64,000 bases of DNA from Agarophyton chilense (GCA_030374765.1 JARGXX010000034.1:310001-374000), one strand, 5' to 3'. Positions 33,007-45,900 are shown, counted from the stretch's first letter. Made by a program: numbers and translations. The notes: generated by a model from the letters alone, not told the origin.

Positions 33007-33669
33007 ATGAAATTCTTCTACACTGTTTGCTTGATGGCCGTTTTCGTGCCGGCCTTCGCACAGCACGTGAGCAACCACATTTGCCCAAATCGCTGTAACG
33101 CCGATCGCACTCTGTCTCTCGGAGAATGCAACCAGCCCGCTGCCCGCACTCTCTGCGAAGTGAAGGAATGCGACAACGGTTTCTCGTGCTCCCTTCCCGA
33201 GAACACTTTCTTGATCCCCAACATTCAGCTTCCTCTCCTCGAAATGGTCGTCGAATACACCTGGTCCCCACAACAGCGTGATCTGGATACCAGCACGAGG
33301 TTCTTGGAAGCCAACGTTGGAGCGTTTTGCAACAACCCTGCCTCTTACGTCGAGTTCGGTGGCGATAATACTAGCAACGGCGGATCTGAAGTCGTCGTGA
33401 TCGATGTAGAGCAGGCACGCCAAGATGGGTTGTGGGATGCTACCACCTTCATCACATCCAATGCTCAATGGTTTAGGTCCGAAAACCAAGGCTCGGCTCA
33501 AATGAAGGTCTCTCTCCGAAGAAAGTCAGATGGGGGCGTTGCAGGAGGCGCCACCTTGTCCACTCGCATTCAACCAGGTGTTGGCAGCGGCTGTTCTGAT
33601 GATAACGTGGCTGAAGTGAAGGTAATCCGCGGTAGCCTTCATACCAGAGTTACTCTTGAACGTGCCTAG
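33007..33669 (+). CDS. Secreted eight-cysteine protein, copy 2
   Basis: Intact 220-residue single-exon ORF, paralogue of the gene at 30,167-30,835 (by eye a little under half identical, almost gap-free). The signal peptide is residues 1-19 (cleavage after A-F-A). Mature Cys at 26, 30, 41, 50, 55, 61, 108 and 196 match the other copy one for one. Shared motifs are CPNRCN, LIPNIQLPLLEMVVEYTWS, DLDTSTRFL (92-100), FGGDNTSNGGSEVVVID and SLRRKSDGG. The pair is divergent, 2.2 kb apart, each with the same TATA octamer at a similar distance, which suggests an inverted duplication that kept its promoter. Function unknown. Confidence 0.87.
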   Translation: MKFFYTVCLMAVFVPAFAQHVSNHICPNRCNADRTLSLGECNQPAARTLCEVKECDNGFSCSLPENTFLIPNIQLPLLEMVVEYTWSPQQRDLDTSTRFLEANVGAFCNNPASYVEFGGDNTSNGGSEVVVIDVEQARQDGLWDATTFITSNAQWFRSENQGSAQMKVSLRRKSDGGVAGGATLSTRIQPGVGSGCSDDNVAEVKVIRGSLHTRVTLERA

Positions 33670-35989
33670 AAGCTCTCTGAGAATTGTTCATTTCATGTAA
33701 TGTGAAGAATACAGTTATATAAAGTTGATTATCGCTTCTGAGTGCTTTGCAAGTCATGGGCGCACACACATAATAATAGTTGCAAAACTTCATAACATGT
33801 GCATCAAATCCCACAGGTACATAAATCCAGTGTCGCTTGTGTTATCTTCGGGGCTCTATTCAGTTGGGCTGGTAAATTGGACGCTTGCAATATTTCCATG
33901 GAGCAAGAACTAATCAAATTTGTGTTTTGAGCTATGATAAAAATATCAAGTAGATTTGTACTTCTTGAAGCTCAAACAAGAAAGGCGGAATCGCTTTGGG
34001 CGCAAGGATAGCTGCAACGTCCTGCTCTACGGAGCCATTGCAATCGATATCAATGTCCAAAGGGTCTTTTGTGTCGTTCTAAAAGCAACGTAGCTTCGCG
34101 GCATGGAAGACGTCTTGTGCGTGCCGCATCGTCGGCCGAAGTTCGATTCTATTGGTTACCGATCTTCGTTAGCTTGCTACTGAAAAAGAGGCCAATAAAC
34201 CTTTGTTGCAATTTCGGCAGTAGGGTCGTGCGGCGCGTGACCAAAAGCCTTTCGATTTGTAGCATGAACACCTCCCCAGGCTTATATGCGAGTCAACGGC
34301 ATTCCAGAGTGCTGTAGAACCTATGGTTCGCCGCAACAAACGAAAGCTAGTCTTGAGAAAGACCAGCTATCTACTCGCGACGCACAACGTAATCGATGAC
34401 TGCCTTGCTCTTTTTGAGTCAAATTTGTAGCGGGCTGTTAACGAAAGTGTACGTGTTGTATCCAAAAGCCTCTTCGAAGGAAGATTATCAGCTGGAGACA
34501 TGAAGATAAGAGTTGATATAAATCTGTAGCTTTGGTTAGACTTAATCCAAATTTCTTGGTGATTGTTGGATGTAGTTTCTGAGCGTCGCAGATAGCGATC
34601 GTGTAGAGCTTTCGAATTCCCTCTCGGTCTGCAGATCGCCGGCGGGAAAAATTATGTAACGGACGTTGAGCATCTCCATCCGGAAACTGGAGAAGCGGGT
34701 AAAGACTCCTCCGTCCCTTTCTGATTTCGAAAGGATGAGTGTTTCGGTGTTTTGCGAAGAGCAGAGATTCAAAGTTTTTAATCTTCTCCTGTGCGGTGGT
34801 AGTTTACGTCGTTGGAGTCGAAGATTGATATCATTTACAATTTGTTCACGAGCAGGAGTATGGCGTCAAGTCCGTTTTCGGAGACTGGCGATTTGGCTTA
34901 GGATTTCTTGGAGACGATTTCCAAGTATTTGTTAGTAATCGGAAAACGCTGAAGTAGAACGTACAGTGGTTAGTTGTCGGCCTTGTTGGCCTGACAAAAC
35001 TGAAGTCCAAAGCCTTCTGGAAAGAATTCTATAGACTTTGTTATGTCCCAAAACGCTCGGTCCCACATGATGTACATTTTTTATTGTTCGCTACGAGGCT
35101 GTAGCCGAGCGAACGATCTTTATTGCTTGGTGAGAGAGGGTAGTGACAGCTTTCCAAAAACTATCATCAGAATCTCAGATTCTGTGAGCTCTCAAAGCAT
35201 GATCGACCTGATACACACTGCTCCTTGGGTGGGTGGGTGTTATCGAAAGCCTTATATCGATGACTTTTACCACTACACTATCGAGACATCCTTTCGTCTA
35301 CAAACTAGACTATCGATACGACCATTCTTCTACGAAGTATCTTTCCTACTTTTGACTGATAGAGAAAGTCATAGTTCTTTCTCCTAATCCGTAGAATTTG
35401 TTTTAGGCGACATTAAACTGTTTACGCTACTGACCAGGTTCAGTACGCTAGCGCTCAGTCCTCTTCGCCTGTCCCGGCGGACACCCGGAAAATCTGCGTT
35501 CTTCGGTAGGCCCATAACCGACCCTACCCCCCTTTTCCCGAGATTGTCGACATTCGCGAATCAAAACAAACTGCATTGATCATCATGTCCACGGACCCCG
35601 CAAAACCGTGGGGAACAATTTCCGTACCCAACAACTTGCAAAGAGGTCTTGAGAACTCGTTCTCAAGCTATATGCAACTGTTCCTCTGCTGAGAGGTTTA
35701 AAGCTTCTTGAAACAATTTGTGAAGATATAGAAGCCATGCAACTTGTCAACACGGATAAATTTAGCAAATACGAAAGCTACAAACAAATTCTTGCGTTTT
35801 TTGAGCAACGAGTGTCATAGATAATCAGATAATCCGAACGTGAGTGAGTGAACGCTGTTGCAACTCACTCTGACGCAATGCTATTACTTGGCACTTGGAG
35901 TTATAGACAGGTAATATTACGTAGATGATAAGTAATAAGTAGATTATTTAACTCTGCTACAATATCCTGTTTGGGAAACATTTATCCCC
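33670..35989. other. Intergenic sequence
   Basis: AT-rich with scattered short ORFs on both strands (for example 34,666-34,935 and 35,043-35,387), none with recognisable features. Nothing supportable as a gene or RNA was found. Confidence 0.4.
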
Positions 35990-35997
35990 TATAAAAG
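35990..35997 (+). promoter_or_regulatory. TATA box upstream of the gag remnant
   Basis: TATAAAAG followed by GCGCC, about 180 bases before the gag-like frame. Probably the U3 core promoter of a worn LTR that served the remnant; LTR edges cannot be defined. Confidence 0.5.
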
Positions 35998-36169
35998 GCG
36001 CCGTGAACGAGCCTTCCTAGGTCTCGTCCAGTTAGCTCTCTTGCTCACTCCAAGACATCCGCGCATATTAGCGCTGACCAGGAGACATTGATGTTCTTCA
36101 GACAACTGATATTGGAAGGTTGATTATCAAAACAGTTATAACAGCCATTTGGAATGGTGACGAGTTTTC

Positions 36170-37291
36170 GTGCAACGTAAGCGTGCTATGGACTACTTGG
36201 ACGCCGTTCGAAACGGAGATGTTATTTTTTACTCATCTGGAGGAAGCAGTTTACTTTCAGCAGCAAAAATAACGTTCCAGCTTCAAATTCCACAAACCAT
36301 CAATGCCGATAGAGGTGCTGTGGCCCAGAATGTGGTAGTAGCAGATGAAAAATTTGAGAAAAAGCACGTAACGTTTTTCACCAGCCGGTACCGAGGTAAG
36401 CGCCACAAATTCAAAGGCGATCTGGAAGAAGATTGGAATGATCATGTTTCTTCCACCATGGACTACTGTAATTTGTAAAAGGTTAATGGTCATATGAGAA
36501 TTCAGTACTTGCATTTTTCTCTCGCAGGAGACGCGCTGCACTTTTTCAAGAGAGAAGTGAAGGGCTTGATTCAAAACTGAGTCACTTTTATGGTAGTATT
36601 AAACGCTCGCTACGCTTCGGAGACGACAAGAGAGGACAGGTCTGCAAAGTTAGAAGACCTCCATCTAACGGACTTCGTGACACAAAAAGTTTCTGAACGT
36701 GAAGCTTTGGACCTTCCCGTCGAAGAAATTGATAGCCTTGCACCAATGGCTCACCAGAAACACAGAACGGACAGACGCAAGCACAATTTCCTTCGCGGGG
36801 CAGTCCGAGGCATTTCATGGTCCCAACACATATCATCGCAAGTCAATGCCAAGCATTTTTTATACAAAGACTTGATGGCGGATCGGTTCAGTGCTAAAAA
36901 AAACCAACGCCGGTCCACGGCAGGACAAAACCGTGCGCAAACAACGCAGAAGACGCAAAGGGCATCTTCGGCTGATATTGCCTTCTGCCCGTCTCTTTCT
37001 ACTTCAAACGTAGTCGAAGGACCATAAGATTATGATACTTCAGTTCACTATGCCGCACAAAGACGTTACGCCGTACCACCGACCAGCCGTTCAATATTCA
37101 AAACCCCGAGATTTGGAACTAAACCTTACAACTCAGGACGAGTCCAGCCGCAACACACCGATGTTTCCCTGATACTCAAAGACCGTTGGAACTGTCAGCA
37201 GAAAGGTTGCAGGCTTTTAACGTGTCCCAAACCTCGCAATGAAGCCCTAATTCACCGAAACAAACAGCTAGCGAAAGAGTGGTACAAATAA
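36170..37291 (+). pseudogene. Retrotransposon gag remnant
   Basis: One plus-strand frame runs through to TAA 37,289-37,291, with in-frame stops at 36,476-36,478 (TAA), 36,578-36,580 (TGA) and 37,025-37,027 (TAA). The protein shows a gag capsid pattern: MRIQYLHFSLAGDALHFF, then LNARYASETTREDRSAKL, then RRKHNFLRGAVRGISWS. Near the end is a zinc-knuckle-like CQQKGCRLLTC followed by a His. Pol is missing. It is not closely related to the gags of elements A-F or to copia G. Three stops in a continuous frame, rather than frame changes, indicate decay by point mutation. Confidence 0.6.
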
Positions 37292-37785
37292 TCTCGGTCC
37301 TAGAGAATCAACTTCACTGAACTCGAAGATGACGCCTCTGCGGAAGTGTAAAGGAGCAACGAGAATGGTGGAGTCGTGTAGGCTGCAGGGGTCTGAGGTA
37401 TCTTACAGACGCCACGTGGACTGGCCGATCTCAGCTGGAGTCATTCAGATTATTAATCATTTGAATCAGTGTAATGCATTAGCATTACAGTGCCAGGGAG
37501 ATCCCAGCGCCTCGCCATTACTATTTTCTTGGCTCGAGTGACGCTTTTCTCTTAGAATCAGGTAGGCACCGTTAGGATACTAAATTACTCCCTTTGGTAC
37601 ATTAGTTCCACCAATTGGTCTTCAAGCTATCTTTTCCGTAGCTCCGACCTGTAGGACTACGCAGTAAACGCCAGCCCATTGTACCAAGTACTCTGGGCGT
37701 GCCACCGTCAAGAATACGAAGACCCTCTCTACCACGCTACCCAAAGTTGAGACCAATACGCTGACCGACCAGTCATTGGGTTACA
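37292..37785 (+). repeat. Probable 5' LTR remnant of element D
   Basis: The inner edge is inferred from ...GGGTTACA directly before the PBS-like sequence. CACGTG at 37,413-37,418 fits a U3 box. The outer end is unknown and there is no second LTR for comparison, because D is truncated at its 3' side. Confidence 0.4.
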
Positions 37786-37787
37786 TT

Positions 37788-37805
37788 TCGGTCTCCCGAC
37801 ATAAA
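37788..37805 (+). other. Primer-binding site of element D (mutated)
   Basis: TCGGTCTCCCGACATAAA resembles the TGGTCTCCCGACTTAGAA site of the other Ty3 elements, with several substitutions. Confidence 0.6.
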
Positions 37806-37911
37806 ATCCCTTAAAGAATAATTGAACGGACCACTGGAAAGAAGAATTCTCTGAATTCTAACCTTTTGTTTAATTTCCCAACGGACCAGAAGTACAGAAG
37901 CAAACGCCATT

Positions 37912-39935
37912 ATGGATTCAGGAAACACACCGAACCGACAAGACCATAGGACTCTTACAGCAGAACCAGTTACCCTTGAGATGCCGACGATGTCGCCTGA
38001 ACCACAGGTTGATAATTTTAGCGTCCACAGGAGCACGAAAAGCCGGCCACAAGGAGTACTGACTCCCGTGGGCGACCCTGAAAGGATTCGCCGAGAACCC
38101 AGGGTAGCAGCTCGTTTACGATAAGGCCTCACCAGGGCCACCTCTAGGCCAGTAACAGCCAAAGCAGAACCCCGTATGACTGAAGGAATTAGAAAAAACA
38201 TTCCTGCAGGGCTCTCCGACCTTCTGTGGTCCTGTCTCCGTGAGCTCTTCTCAGCCCATGTGGATTCCATTGTGGACATGCGACTCACTACGGTGATCGC
38301 TAACCATACAGATTACCTTATTATGCGAATCTTCCCCATGGTCACGGAGTCTGAGCTATTCATAGACTCCCTCCTTCAGGCCTTTCAAGGAGCAGTCACC
38401 AGCCAGTCAGGCAATGCGGTCCGAAGGACCACTCCACAAGTCAACCATCCAGCTTCCATTTGGCAACCCCCTACCGAACCCCCAGGAGTGGTAGTATTAC
38501 CTGCCCCTCGCCGGTAACACCATCAGGAAAATCCAATGGAAAGACAATCTAGGAGCAAGAGAGAGGCTCCGCGTCTAGAAAAGAAACAGATTGCCCTTCT
38601 CAAAGGACATTATAAGGTACAGCGAACACAGGGCTCCATCGGATCTGAGAAAGAGATCAATCTTTTACGTCCCTATTCCGCTGGAAAGAAAAGAAGTAAG
38701 CGAAGGAGTAAAGGAAGATACCATTCGGACACGAGTGATTCCGAATCGGCCTCGCTCGAAACGACCGACTCGGAAGTGAATGAGGCTGCCGTTCGAGGCC
38801 TGAAACCACTGACAAAGACAGAAGAACTTTTCCTTAAGGTTTTATACTACCAGAACTACGGGCTGGCCGACAGTTCCCCGAAATATTCTGGTTTGGTGGC
38901 TCAAAGAGTCGTAAAAAGGGCCAAACGGATGCAACTAATAACTACGAACAAGTTCTTGGGTTCCGATCCCATTGGTGTCCTTAAGTTTCTCAGTTTTTTT
39001 CCGTACGGCCTGTGATCAGAACGGTGTCCACGAGGGCGTCGCTCTGTAACTTTTCCAATTCTTCCTCACAGAACAGGCACGTGACCGAGTGGTTTCGAAG
39101 ATATCTGGCAAAACTGACTTTGTGAATGCTCAAGATGGTGAGCTCCTTAGGCCTTACCCTCAGTTTGTTCCTTACCTTTTGGAAACTTACGCCACGGATG
39201 AAGTTATGATGGATGCCCACCAGGAAGTAATATCTTTTGGGCAGAACTTCAACATGACCGAATCGGCTTTCGCAGACGACCTATTAAAGAAATTTTACCG
39301 ATGTGGAAACGTATTCTTCGAAGAACGGCTTAACCGTCACTTCATCACGGGATTACTCCCTGCCATTCGGACACATGTTCGCAATTACCAAACGGAAAAC
39401 CCACAATACTCCTTCGGAAGGCTCGTTACTTATGCAGAAGGTTATGGCAAAACCTATAAGACTTCCAGGCGCAATGCTGATGTATCCAGAGGACACGCAA
39501 CTCCATTTCGTTAACCCAACCAAGCCCGTTTGGTTAGCTCCACGAAATAGTACATGGATTCATCAGCCCAATATGCCGATTCGGGAGATGTCCTCGCGCT
39601 TCATTTCAGTTCTCTTCCGTCCGGGCCCCTATCGTATACCTCCCAGGGAATTACCGCGACCACTGGCCCACCTACACCCAAGTATTTTCCCTTTCCGCAC
39701 GGCAAGGACGTTTTTGTTCGCTCCCCAAGGGCTTGATTCCTCTGCCTTTCAATGGCCCAACCTTGTGACTGCACGACGTATCTGCCGGAGGACGCACGCA
39801 AAAACCTCCTAGCCTGAAGGGAAGAGAATTACAGGGTGCAACGATCCGAATGAATGTTTAAGAGGGCACAGCAACGAGCCAAAGGGACCCCTGGAAGCTC
39901 ATGCTACGCCACGCCTCCCGATACTTCGATCAAAG
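37912..39935 (+). pseudogene. Element D gag, 5' part (broken, interrupted by element C)
   Basis: ATG at 37,912 (MDSGNTPNRQDH) aligns with A. A stop at 38,122-38,124 and a frame change between 39,015 and 39,089 interrupt it. Shared blocks with A include LSDLLWSCLRELFSAHVDS, LFLKVLYYQNYGLADSSPKY and ENPQYSFGRLVTYAEGYGK. Coding homology to A continues to the insertion point, then resumes after element C at 50,948 and ends at TAG 51,040-51,042. Confidence 0.8.
39931..39935 (+). repeat. Target-site duplication of element C, left copy
   Basis: CAAAG directly precedes the TGAAG start of the left LTR of C. Element A has the single-copy version (GATCAAATCCACACAGG on its own strand). Confidence 0.92.
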
Positions 39936-40824
39936 TGAAGCACAATGCCCTTCAAGGGGGTTTCTTCCCAGGACTTAGAGATCTCGCTCACTTGAGGACT
40001 AGCTTGGTCTATGACAAGCTATACCGCTATTGCGTGCCGACGGCCGGTTAGGACCGGAGGTGCGCACTGGTGGAACACGTGTACTGTACGGATGCCGACG
40101 CTCGAGTGCGAGGCGTGCCACACGTGGCCCGGATTGTACCAAATGGTTAGTATTATTTAGTAATTTTTTAGTATTTATTTAGCTACGCTATCGATATTTA
40201 GTGTCTATTTTTCGGGCGCACGCCCACTGTCAGGGGCCGCGCGCCATACTACTTAGGAGGTTAAGCACTGCTACCCAGTAAACACCCTCTTGGGAGATCC
40301 CAAGGAGGGAGTCTTGGCTCTGAACTTTTCGCCTTCGGCGCGTCTTTGCCGCATATTGCGTGAGCGCCCGTTGCACGTTAGTTCATCCACCCCTCTGTCG
40401 ACTAGAGTGCTACCACCACCGTGGGTTCATATTTAATCGCCGTCACTTGTCGTAGTCTCGCCCCTGTATAGGGTTTCGCCCCCGTTTTCCTCTTGTTCTC
40501 CTTTTTGGCTCTCGTGAGTGGCCGCCTCACTCACCCCGCTCGCCCCTCTCATACCAGTGTTTCCTCGCTCCTTTTCCGACAATCGCCGTGATACCGCTCC
40601 GCCTAGGATTGGTCACACCCCGGACTGTGCCATGCTCACCTAAACACTCTAGATATATCCCGCCGGATTGGCCTCGGTCTTACACCCGACTTTGTCGTGC
40701 CTTTCCAGAGTGGCTCTGTTTCTGTGCTCCGCTGGGACGCGTCTCCTCCGCCTGAGGCGTGTCTCCCAAGAGAGGAAGATCCCGAACATCTTCGTGGTGT
40801 CTCCGTTCCAAGCGTTGTCGTACA
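39936..40824 (+). repeat. 5' LTR of element C (889 bp)
   Basis: Begins TGAAGCACAATG and ends GTACA. Inverted repeat CCCTT-C-AAGGG at 39,948-39,958. CACGTG at 40,076-40,081 and 40,121-40,126. An AT-rich core (TTAGTAATTTTTTAGTATTTATTTAG) follows them, then a CCCCTGTATAGGG segment shared with other LTRs here. Confidence 0.95.
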
Positions 40825-40827
40825 AGC

Positions 40828-40845
40828 TGGTCTCCCGACTTAGAA
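40828..40845 (+). other. Primer-binding site of element C
   Basis: TGGTCTCCCGACTTAGAA, three bases after the LTR, identical to the sites of B, E and F. Confidence 0.9.
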
Positions 40846-40989
40846 GTTTGAGTCGGGCACATTCAGTCACGATTAATCGGAAAGAGGACTCACAAATTGA
40901 GTTTGATCTCAGTTGCCCTCTTTGAGGAAGTTTCTTGGTGCCACTAGCCGATCGGGTTTGGATTCTAACGTGTAACGGATTCTGATCTC

Positions 40990-42962
40990 ATGTCTTCCAA
41001 AGACCGTCCGAGGAAGCGGAGTCAAACCGGTGCACCGGAATCATCGCAACTATCCCGTATCCCGGTCCGTTCACGTTCTCATACCGGTGGATCGACTGGC
41101 GTGCCAGGTGGAAGGACCTCGAGACATCCTGTCTCTGATTCGACACCCCCAGCAAGTGGAGCAGGACCGGCGTCTGCCGCCGCCCAGATGCTCTCCCCTG
41201 CTAGGGATGTCACCCTCCTTCCCAGCTTTGCAGCTGTGGAAGAGCAACTCCGCTCTATGCGGGAAGCTCAAGTCATCCTTGCAGGTGAGTTTGATTCCCT
41301 TCGCAAGAAGGTGGATGACACTGCTACGCAGTATTTTTCTGAGGACTTCCGTGTCCTCCGTGCGGATGTGAACTCGATTCTAGAGTCCCTGGGTGGACCC
41401 TCGGCCTTTGTCAAGGACGTCGCGGACAAGTTCTCGCGCGTCCGAAGCCGTATCGAGACGTTGGAACAAACCCTAATGTCGGGAGATGATCCGGCCGAGC
41501 CGGTTGCAGTATCCCACAAGGGAAGAAAGGAAGAGAACCGCCAGGCTCGAAAGAAGCGAAGGAACAAGGATCCCGAACCGTCAGACTCCTTATCCTCGGA
41601 GTCCGACTCTTCCGATTCATCGGTGGAAGTAGCTCGCCGTGAGCGTTTCTCACGCTCTAAGCGGTCAACAGCCACCCATGGTGTGATCCGCGCCCGCACG
41701 AAGGGAAGGAATCACACAGGTTTGAAGGATCTGAAACCGACCAATTCGCTCTTTAAGAAGCTCTTGTCATACCAGTACTACCGTTTGGAGGACTCCTCTT
41801 TGGATCGTACACCCCGTGGTACGGGAAGAGTGAAGGACTGCATTAAGCGAATGCAGCTCTCACTTCGCAACCAGTTGTTTTCTGGAGAAGACCCAATATT
41901 GGTGTTGGATTTCTTGGCACGCTTTGTCGCGGAAGCTGACATCCTTGGAATGAACGAGGGACAGCCCTACATTGCCTTACCGTACTTCTTACGTAAACTT
42001 GCAGACGACCAGTATCACTCTGTCAGAAATTCATTACACTCGTCCGAAGGAGGGGTAACCTGCTGGCCCGAAGCAGTTCAGTACCTCCTGAGGTCGTATG
42101 CTACTAACTCCGCAATTCAGCAGGCCATACTCGCCCAGCAGGACACTCGCCAACGTCCAGGCGAGTCGGAAACCGATTATTCGTCGCACCTTAACAAGGC
42201 CTTCCACCGCTGTGGCAATGTTTACCCCGCTGAAGAGCGTTGTACCATGCTTGTCGATGGTTTGGACCCGGCGATCCGGACTCTTGTTGCTTGACGTCGA
42301 GAAGATAGACCTAAAGCCACGTATTTGGAACTAGTGCAGTTCGCTCGTGCAGAAGATGAAGCCCTGCGCGCACGCACTCCTGGCTCCAGGGTTAGGTCCG
42401 CAAAAGCGTTTATGTTACAACCATCCCGACAACGGAGTTACCCTCAACCTTGGACGAGTCACAATACGTGATTGAGGATGACACGCTGCTCTATGCGGAT
42501 AATGGTCGCGTTCGTGCGCCACACGTCCCACAAGAGAGTGGTAATGTTCGCTTTTCGCGTCCTGGTTGGAGAGATGCCCGCCCTGCGGTGGAGTTCGCCG
42601 AGCCTCGCCACCCGACACCGGCTTCTGGTCTGATTTGTCATCTCTGCTACAAACCAGGCCATACTTCTCCACAATGTGTGTTGTCTCTCCGAGAATGGGC
42701 ACAAGTTGTAGTCAATTACGAGGCCCTATCCTCGGAGGACAAAGCAGCTGTCCCGATTGCATCATATATCTGTGCTCGAACGGATGTTCCACGTCCCGTG
42801 TCGCTTCCCCGAGCTCGGGTCGTATCTGCACCAGATTCCCGTGTCACCGACGTGGTCGGTCACCCCACCGCTTCTGCGGTACCTTCTGGACCTGATGCCC
42901 AGGCGTTGCCCGCTCAACGCCCTGAGCAGCCGCCTCCGGCGGAGCAGGCCCAGAAAAACTAA
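40990..42962 (+). pseudogene. Element C gag (one stop, one deletion)
   Basis: ATG at 40,990 (MSSKDRPRKRSQTG). A coiled region (VEEQLRSMREAQVILAGEF) and Ser/Asp-rich linker precede the capsid (KPTNSLFKKLLSYQYYRLED, CWPEAVQYLLRSYATNSAI). TGA at 42,292-42,294 replaces the Arg codon seen in B and F (a CGA to TGA change). About 40 codons present in B are deleted near 42,420, changing the frame. The CCHC knuckle CHLCYKPGHTSPQC lies near 42,640. Gag ends at TAA 42,960-42,962. Confidence 0.85.
42953..42959 (+). promoter_or_regulatory. Candidate -1 frameshift site, element C gag-pol
   Basis: G-AAA-AAC in gag phase, directly followed by the gag stop TAA. Pol opens in the -1 frame. Same sequence as in F. 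Confidence 0.55.
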
Positions 42963-45900
42963 ATGTGGGAGTCTCCTCTGAAGAAGGGGCGCCCTCAGAG
43001 TCGAGGTCGACGGCGCCCGAAGCGTCCAAGCTTCGCTCCCCGATCGAAATCCTTTCAAGGAAAGAGGCCGTCAATGACGTGAACTCGGAACACTTTAGTG
43101 TTCTGCGTCGTCCGTCGAAACTTTTCTTCCATAACCGGTTCCCGGATAGAGTTCTGGTGATGGCCAAGAGAAACTACAAGGTCTATGCTGACCTTGGCCT
43201 TTCACTCCAGTTTATTGTGCGACACCTTACCGTCTTTGACACCGGTGCCGGTCCGAACTTTGCCGTGGAGGAATTGTTACCGCCTGCTTTGCAGTCTAAG
43301 ATCTGCCGCGACTACGTCCCGGAGGTCGCTGACGCGAACAACAAACCGTTGGATACGGTGGGGTTCGTAGAACTGGTAGTCCGCGTTGGCGCTCGCGTGG
43401 TGAAACTCGACTTCGTCGTATGTCGGAAGTTAGCCGCCCCAGTCATCTTGGGTTGCGACTTTTGCGACCGCTTCGTCGAAGCGATCTTCCCCCGCCAACG
43501 GCGTGTCGAGATGGAGGATGGATCGTCCACTCCGATCGTTCGTCGTCCGCTTAGGCGTGCCACGAAGAAGCATGTCCCGCTAACGGCAGCACAGGAACCT
43601 GGACCGGATAACAGTGAATCTAATGAGCTCCGCGTCGCCCGGTCGTTGTGCGTCCCGCCTGAATCCCAAAAGATGGTGAAAGTAACCTCCCGTCAACACG
43701 GACTCCGGGTCTTGCAACCATTTTCGTCACTGTATGACAGGCACAGCCTCGCAATTGCGAATGGAATCGTCCATGTAGAGCCAAACCAACCGTTTCACGT
43801 GCTGATCACCAATCTAGGGACTGTACCCCCGTCTCTGGTGAAGAACCAAGTGATATGGTCCGTCATGCCGCACCCCATCGCTATGGTGCCGACAAAGCTG
43901 ACCGCAGCTGACGTTTTCGGACTCGTTCACTCTAAGGAAGGGGACATCCCAGAACCCGTTTCATCGCCGGTACCCGGGGTTCAACCTGTAACATCAGGGA
44001 CGCGGCCCGTTTCAAAGAGTGGTGACCGCCCCGATCCAGTCCAAAAACTCGAGGACCTGGATCTCAGCCACATCCCTGAGTCATATCGCCATCGATTGCG
44101 AGAACTTTTAAGGGACTTCACCACTATGTGGGACGGCTCCCTTGGTGAGATTGCAAATACAGAACACCGGATTGATTTGCTACCGGACACCCGACCCATC
44201 TCTCAGCACCCATACCGTGCCGGACCCGCCGCACGCGCGGAGGAAAAGGCACAAGTGGATAAAATGCTTCGAGCAGGAGTCATTAAACCGGCTCAGTCAC
44301 CGTGGGCTTCTCCAATAGTACTGGCTCCAAAGCAGGATGGTTCCTGGAGGTTTTGCGTCGACTACCGTCGGTTGAATGCCGTTACCGTCAAGGACGTGTA
44401 TCCAATCCCAAGAATGGACGAGTGCATTGACTCGCTGGGCACCGCCACCGTCTTTAAAACCCTAAAAGCCAATTGGGGATGCTGGCAAGTTCCGGTAAGG
44501 AAGCAAGACCAGAATAAAACCGCTTTCGCGTGTCACTCCGGTCTCTACCGTTTCAAACGGATGCCTTTTGGTCTTACCAACGCCCCCGCTACTTTCCAGC
44601 AAACCATCGACATCCTATTGGCCCGTTTCTAATGGCGTACCTGCCTGCTCTATCTCTCAGATAATCTGTACAAACATCTCACTCACGTGAGGGATATCAT
44701 GACCACGCTTCGAGGATGCGGGTGTCAATCTTAAGTTGAAGAAATGTGACTTCTTTAGGGACACCGTGAAGTATCTCGGCCATTTTATCCGTCCAGGACG
44801 TGTTACAATCGAGGAGACTCGTGTTAAATCACTCAAAGAGGCTAAAGAACCGCGGATGCAAACCGAGCTTCGTTCCTTTCTGGGACTCGCAAACGTCTAC
44901 CGACGATTCATCCCGCACTTTGCGGACAAAGCTGCACCGTTAAACGCGCTTTTGCGGAAAGGCCAACCACCAAACTGGACCCCTTAACCCCCGTTCAAAT
45001 GGAATCTTTCACCTCTCTTAAGGATTCTGTCGTCTCCGCCCCGATCCTCTCGTTTCCCAAGCCTGGAAGGCCCTTCACCGTAGATACGGACGCCAGCGAC
45101 TACCAAGTAGGTTGTGCACTGTTTCCAACTGCACCCAATGGGTACAGACGCCCCGTAGGGTACTGGTTTCGATGGCTAAACTTCCACGAGAAGAATTACT
45201 CCGTCTCGGAGAAGGAATGCCTTGCAGTAGTGTGGGCATTACAAACGTTGCGTCCCTATCTCATGGGTAATCATTTCACCGTTTTTACTGACCACGCATC
45301 ACTTCGATGGCTACTCTCCATCTCGGAGCCTTCAGGCCGCTTGATGCGTTGGCGTCTCCGTCTAGCGGAATTTTACTTTGACTTGCACTACCGAAAAGAA
45401 TCGTGCAACACCCAAGCCGATGCTCTCTCCCGTCTGGTCACTACTGGCGAAGCACTACCCGTCAAAGACGATCAAATACCCTGCTTTGCAGTGAATGGCG
45501 ACGACGCTACCATCGAGGACGAGGAACGACACACGGACTCTTCAGATTCCGGTTCCGAATTGGACGACTTTCTTCTCTCGGAAGATTCCGAGAAACCCTT
45601 ACCAGGGAACTTCGTGCCTATTACTCCAGAAGAGATGATACGGGAGCAATTCGCTGACCCCTTCTGCGCGAAGATCCGCGCTCAACTCAATGGAGGAGGT
45701 ACTCTCCCCTTTCAGGTGAATGACGCCGGATACCTTGTACGGACCGTCGGATCGCACCCACAAATCGTGGTACCACATAACCTCCAGTCGAGAGTATTGC
45801 GGTTGTCGCACTACTCCAAACTGAGTGGCCACGTCGGGGGACGGAATCTTTACCTCACCCTTCGCCGTAACTTCTACTGGCCTGCCATGGCAGTGGACTG

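Noticed and set aside
36476-36580. Stops in the gag remnant as introns
   Set aside because: Translation stays in the same frame and remains gag-like straight through the stops, so splicing is not needed to explain them.
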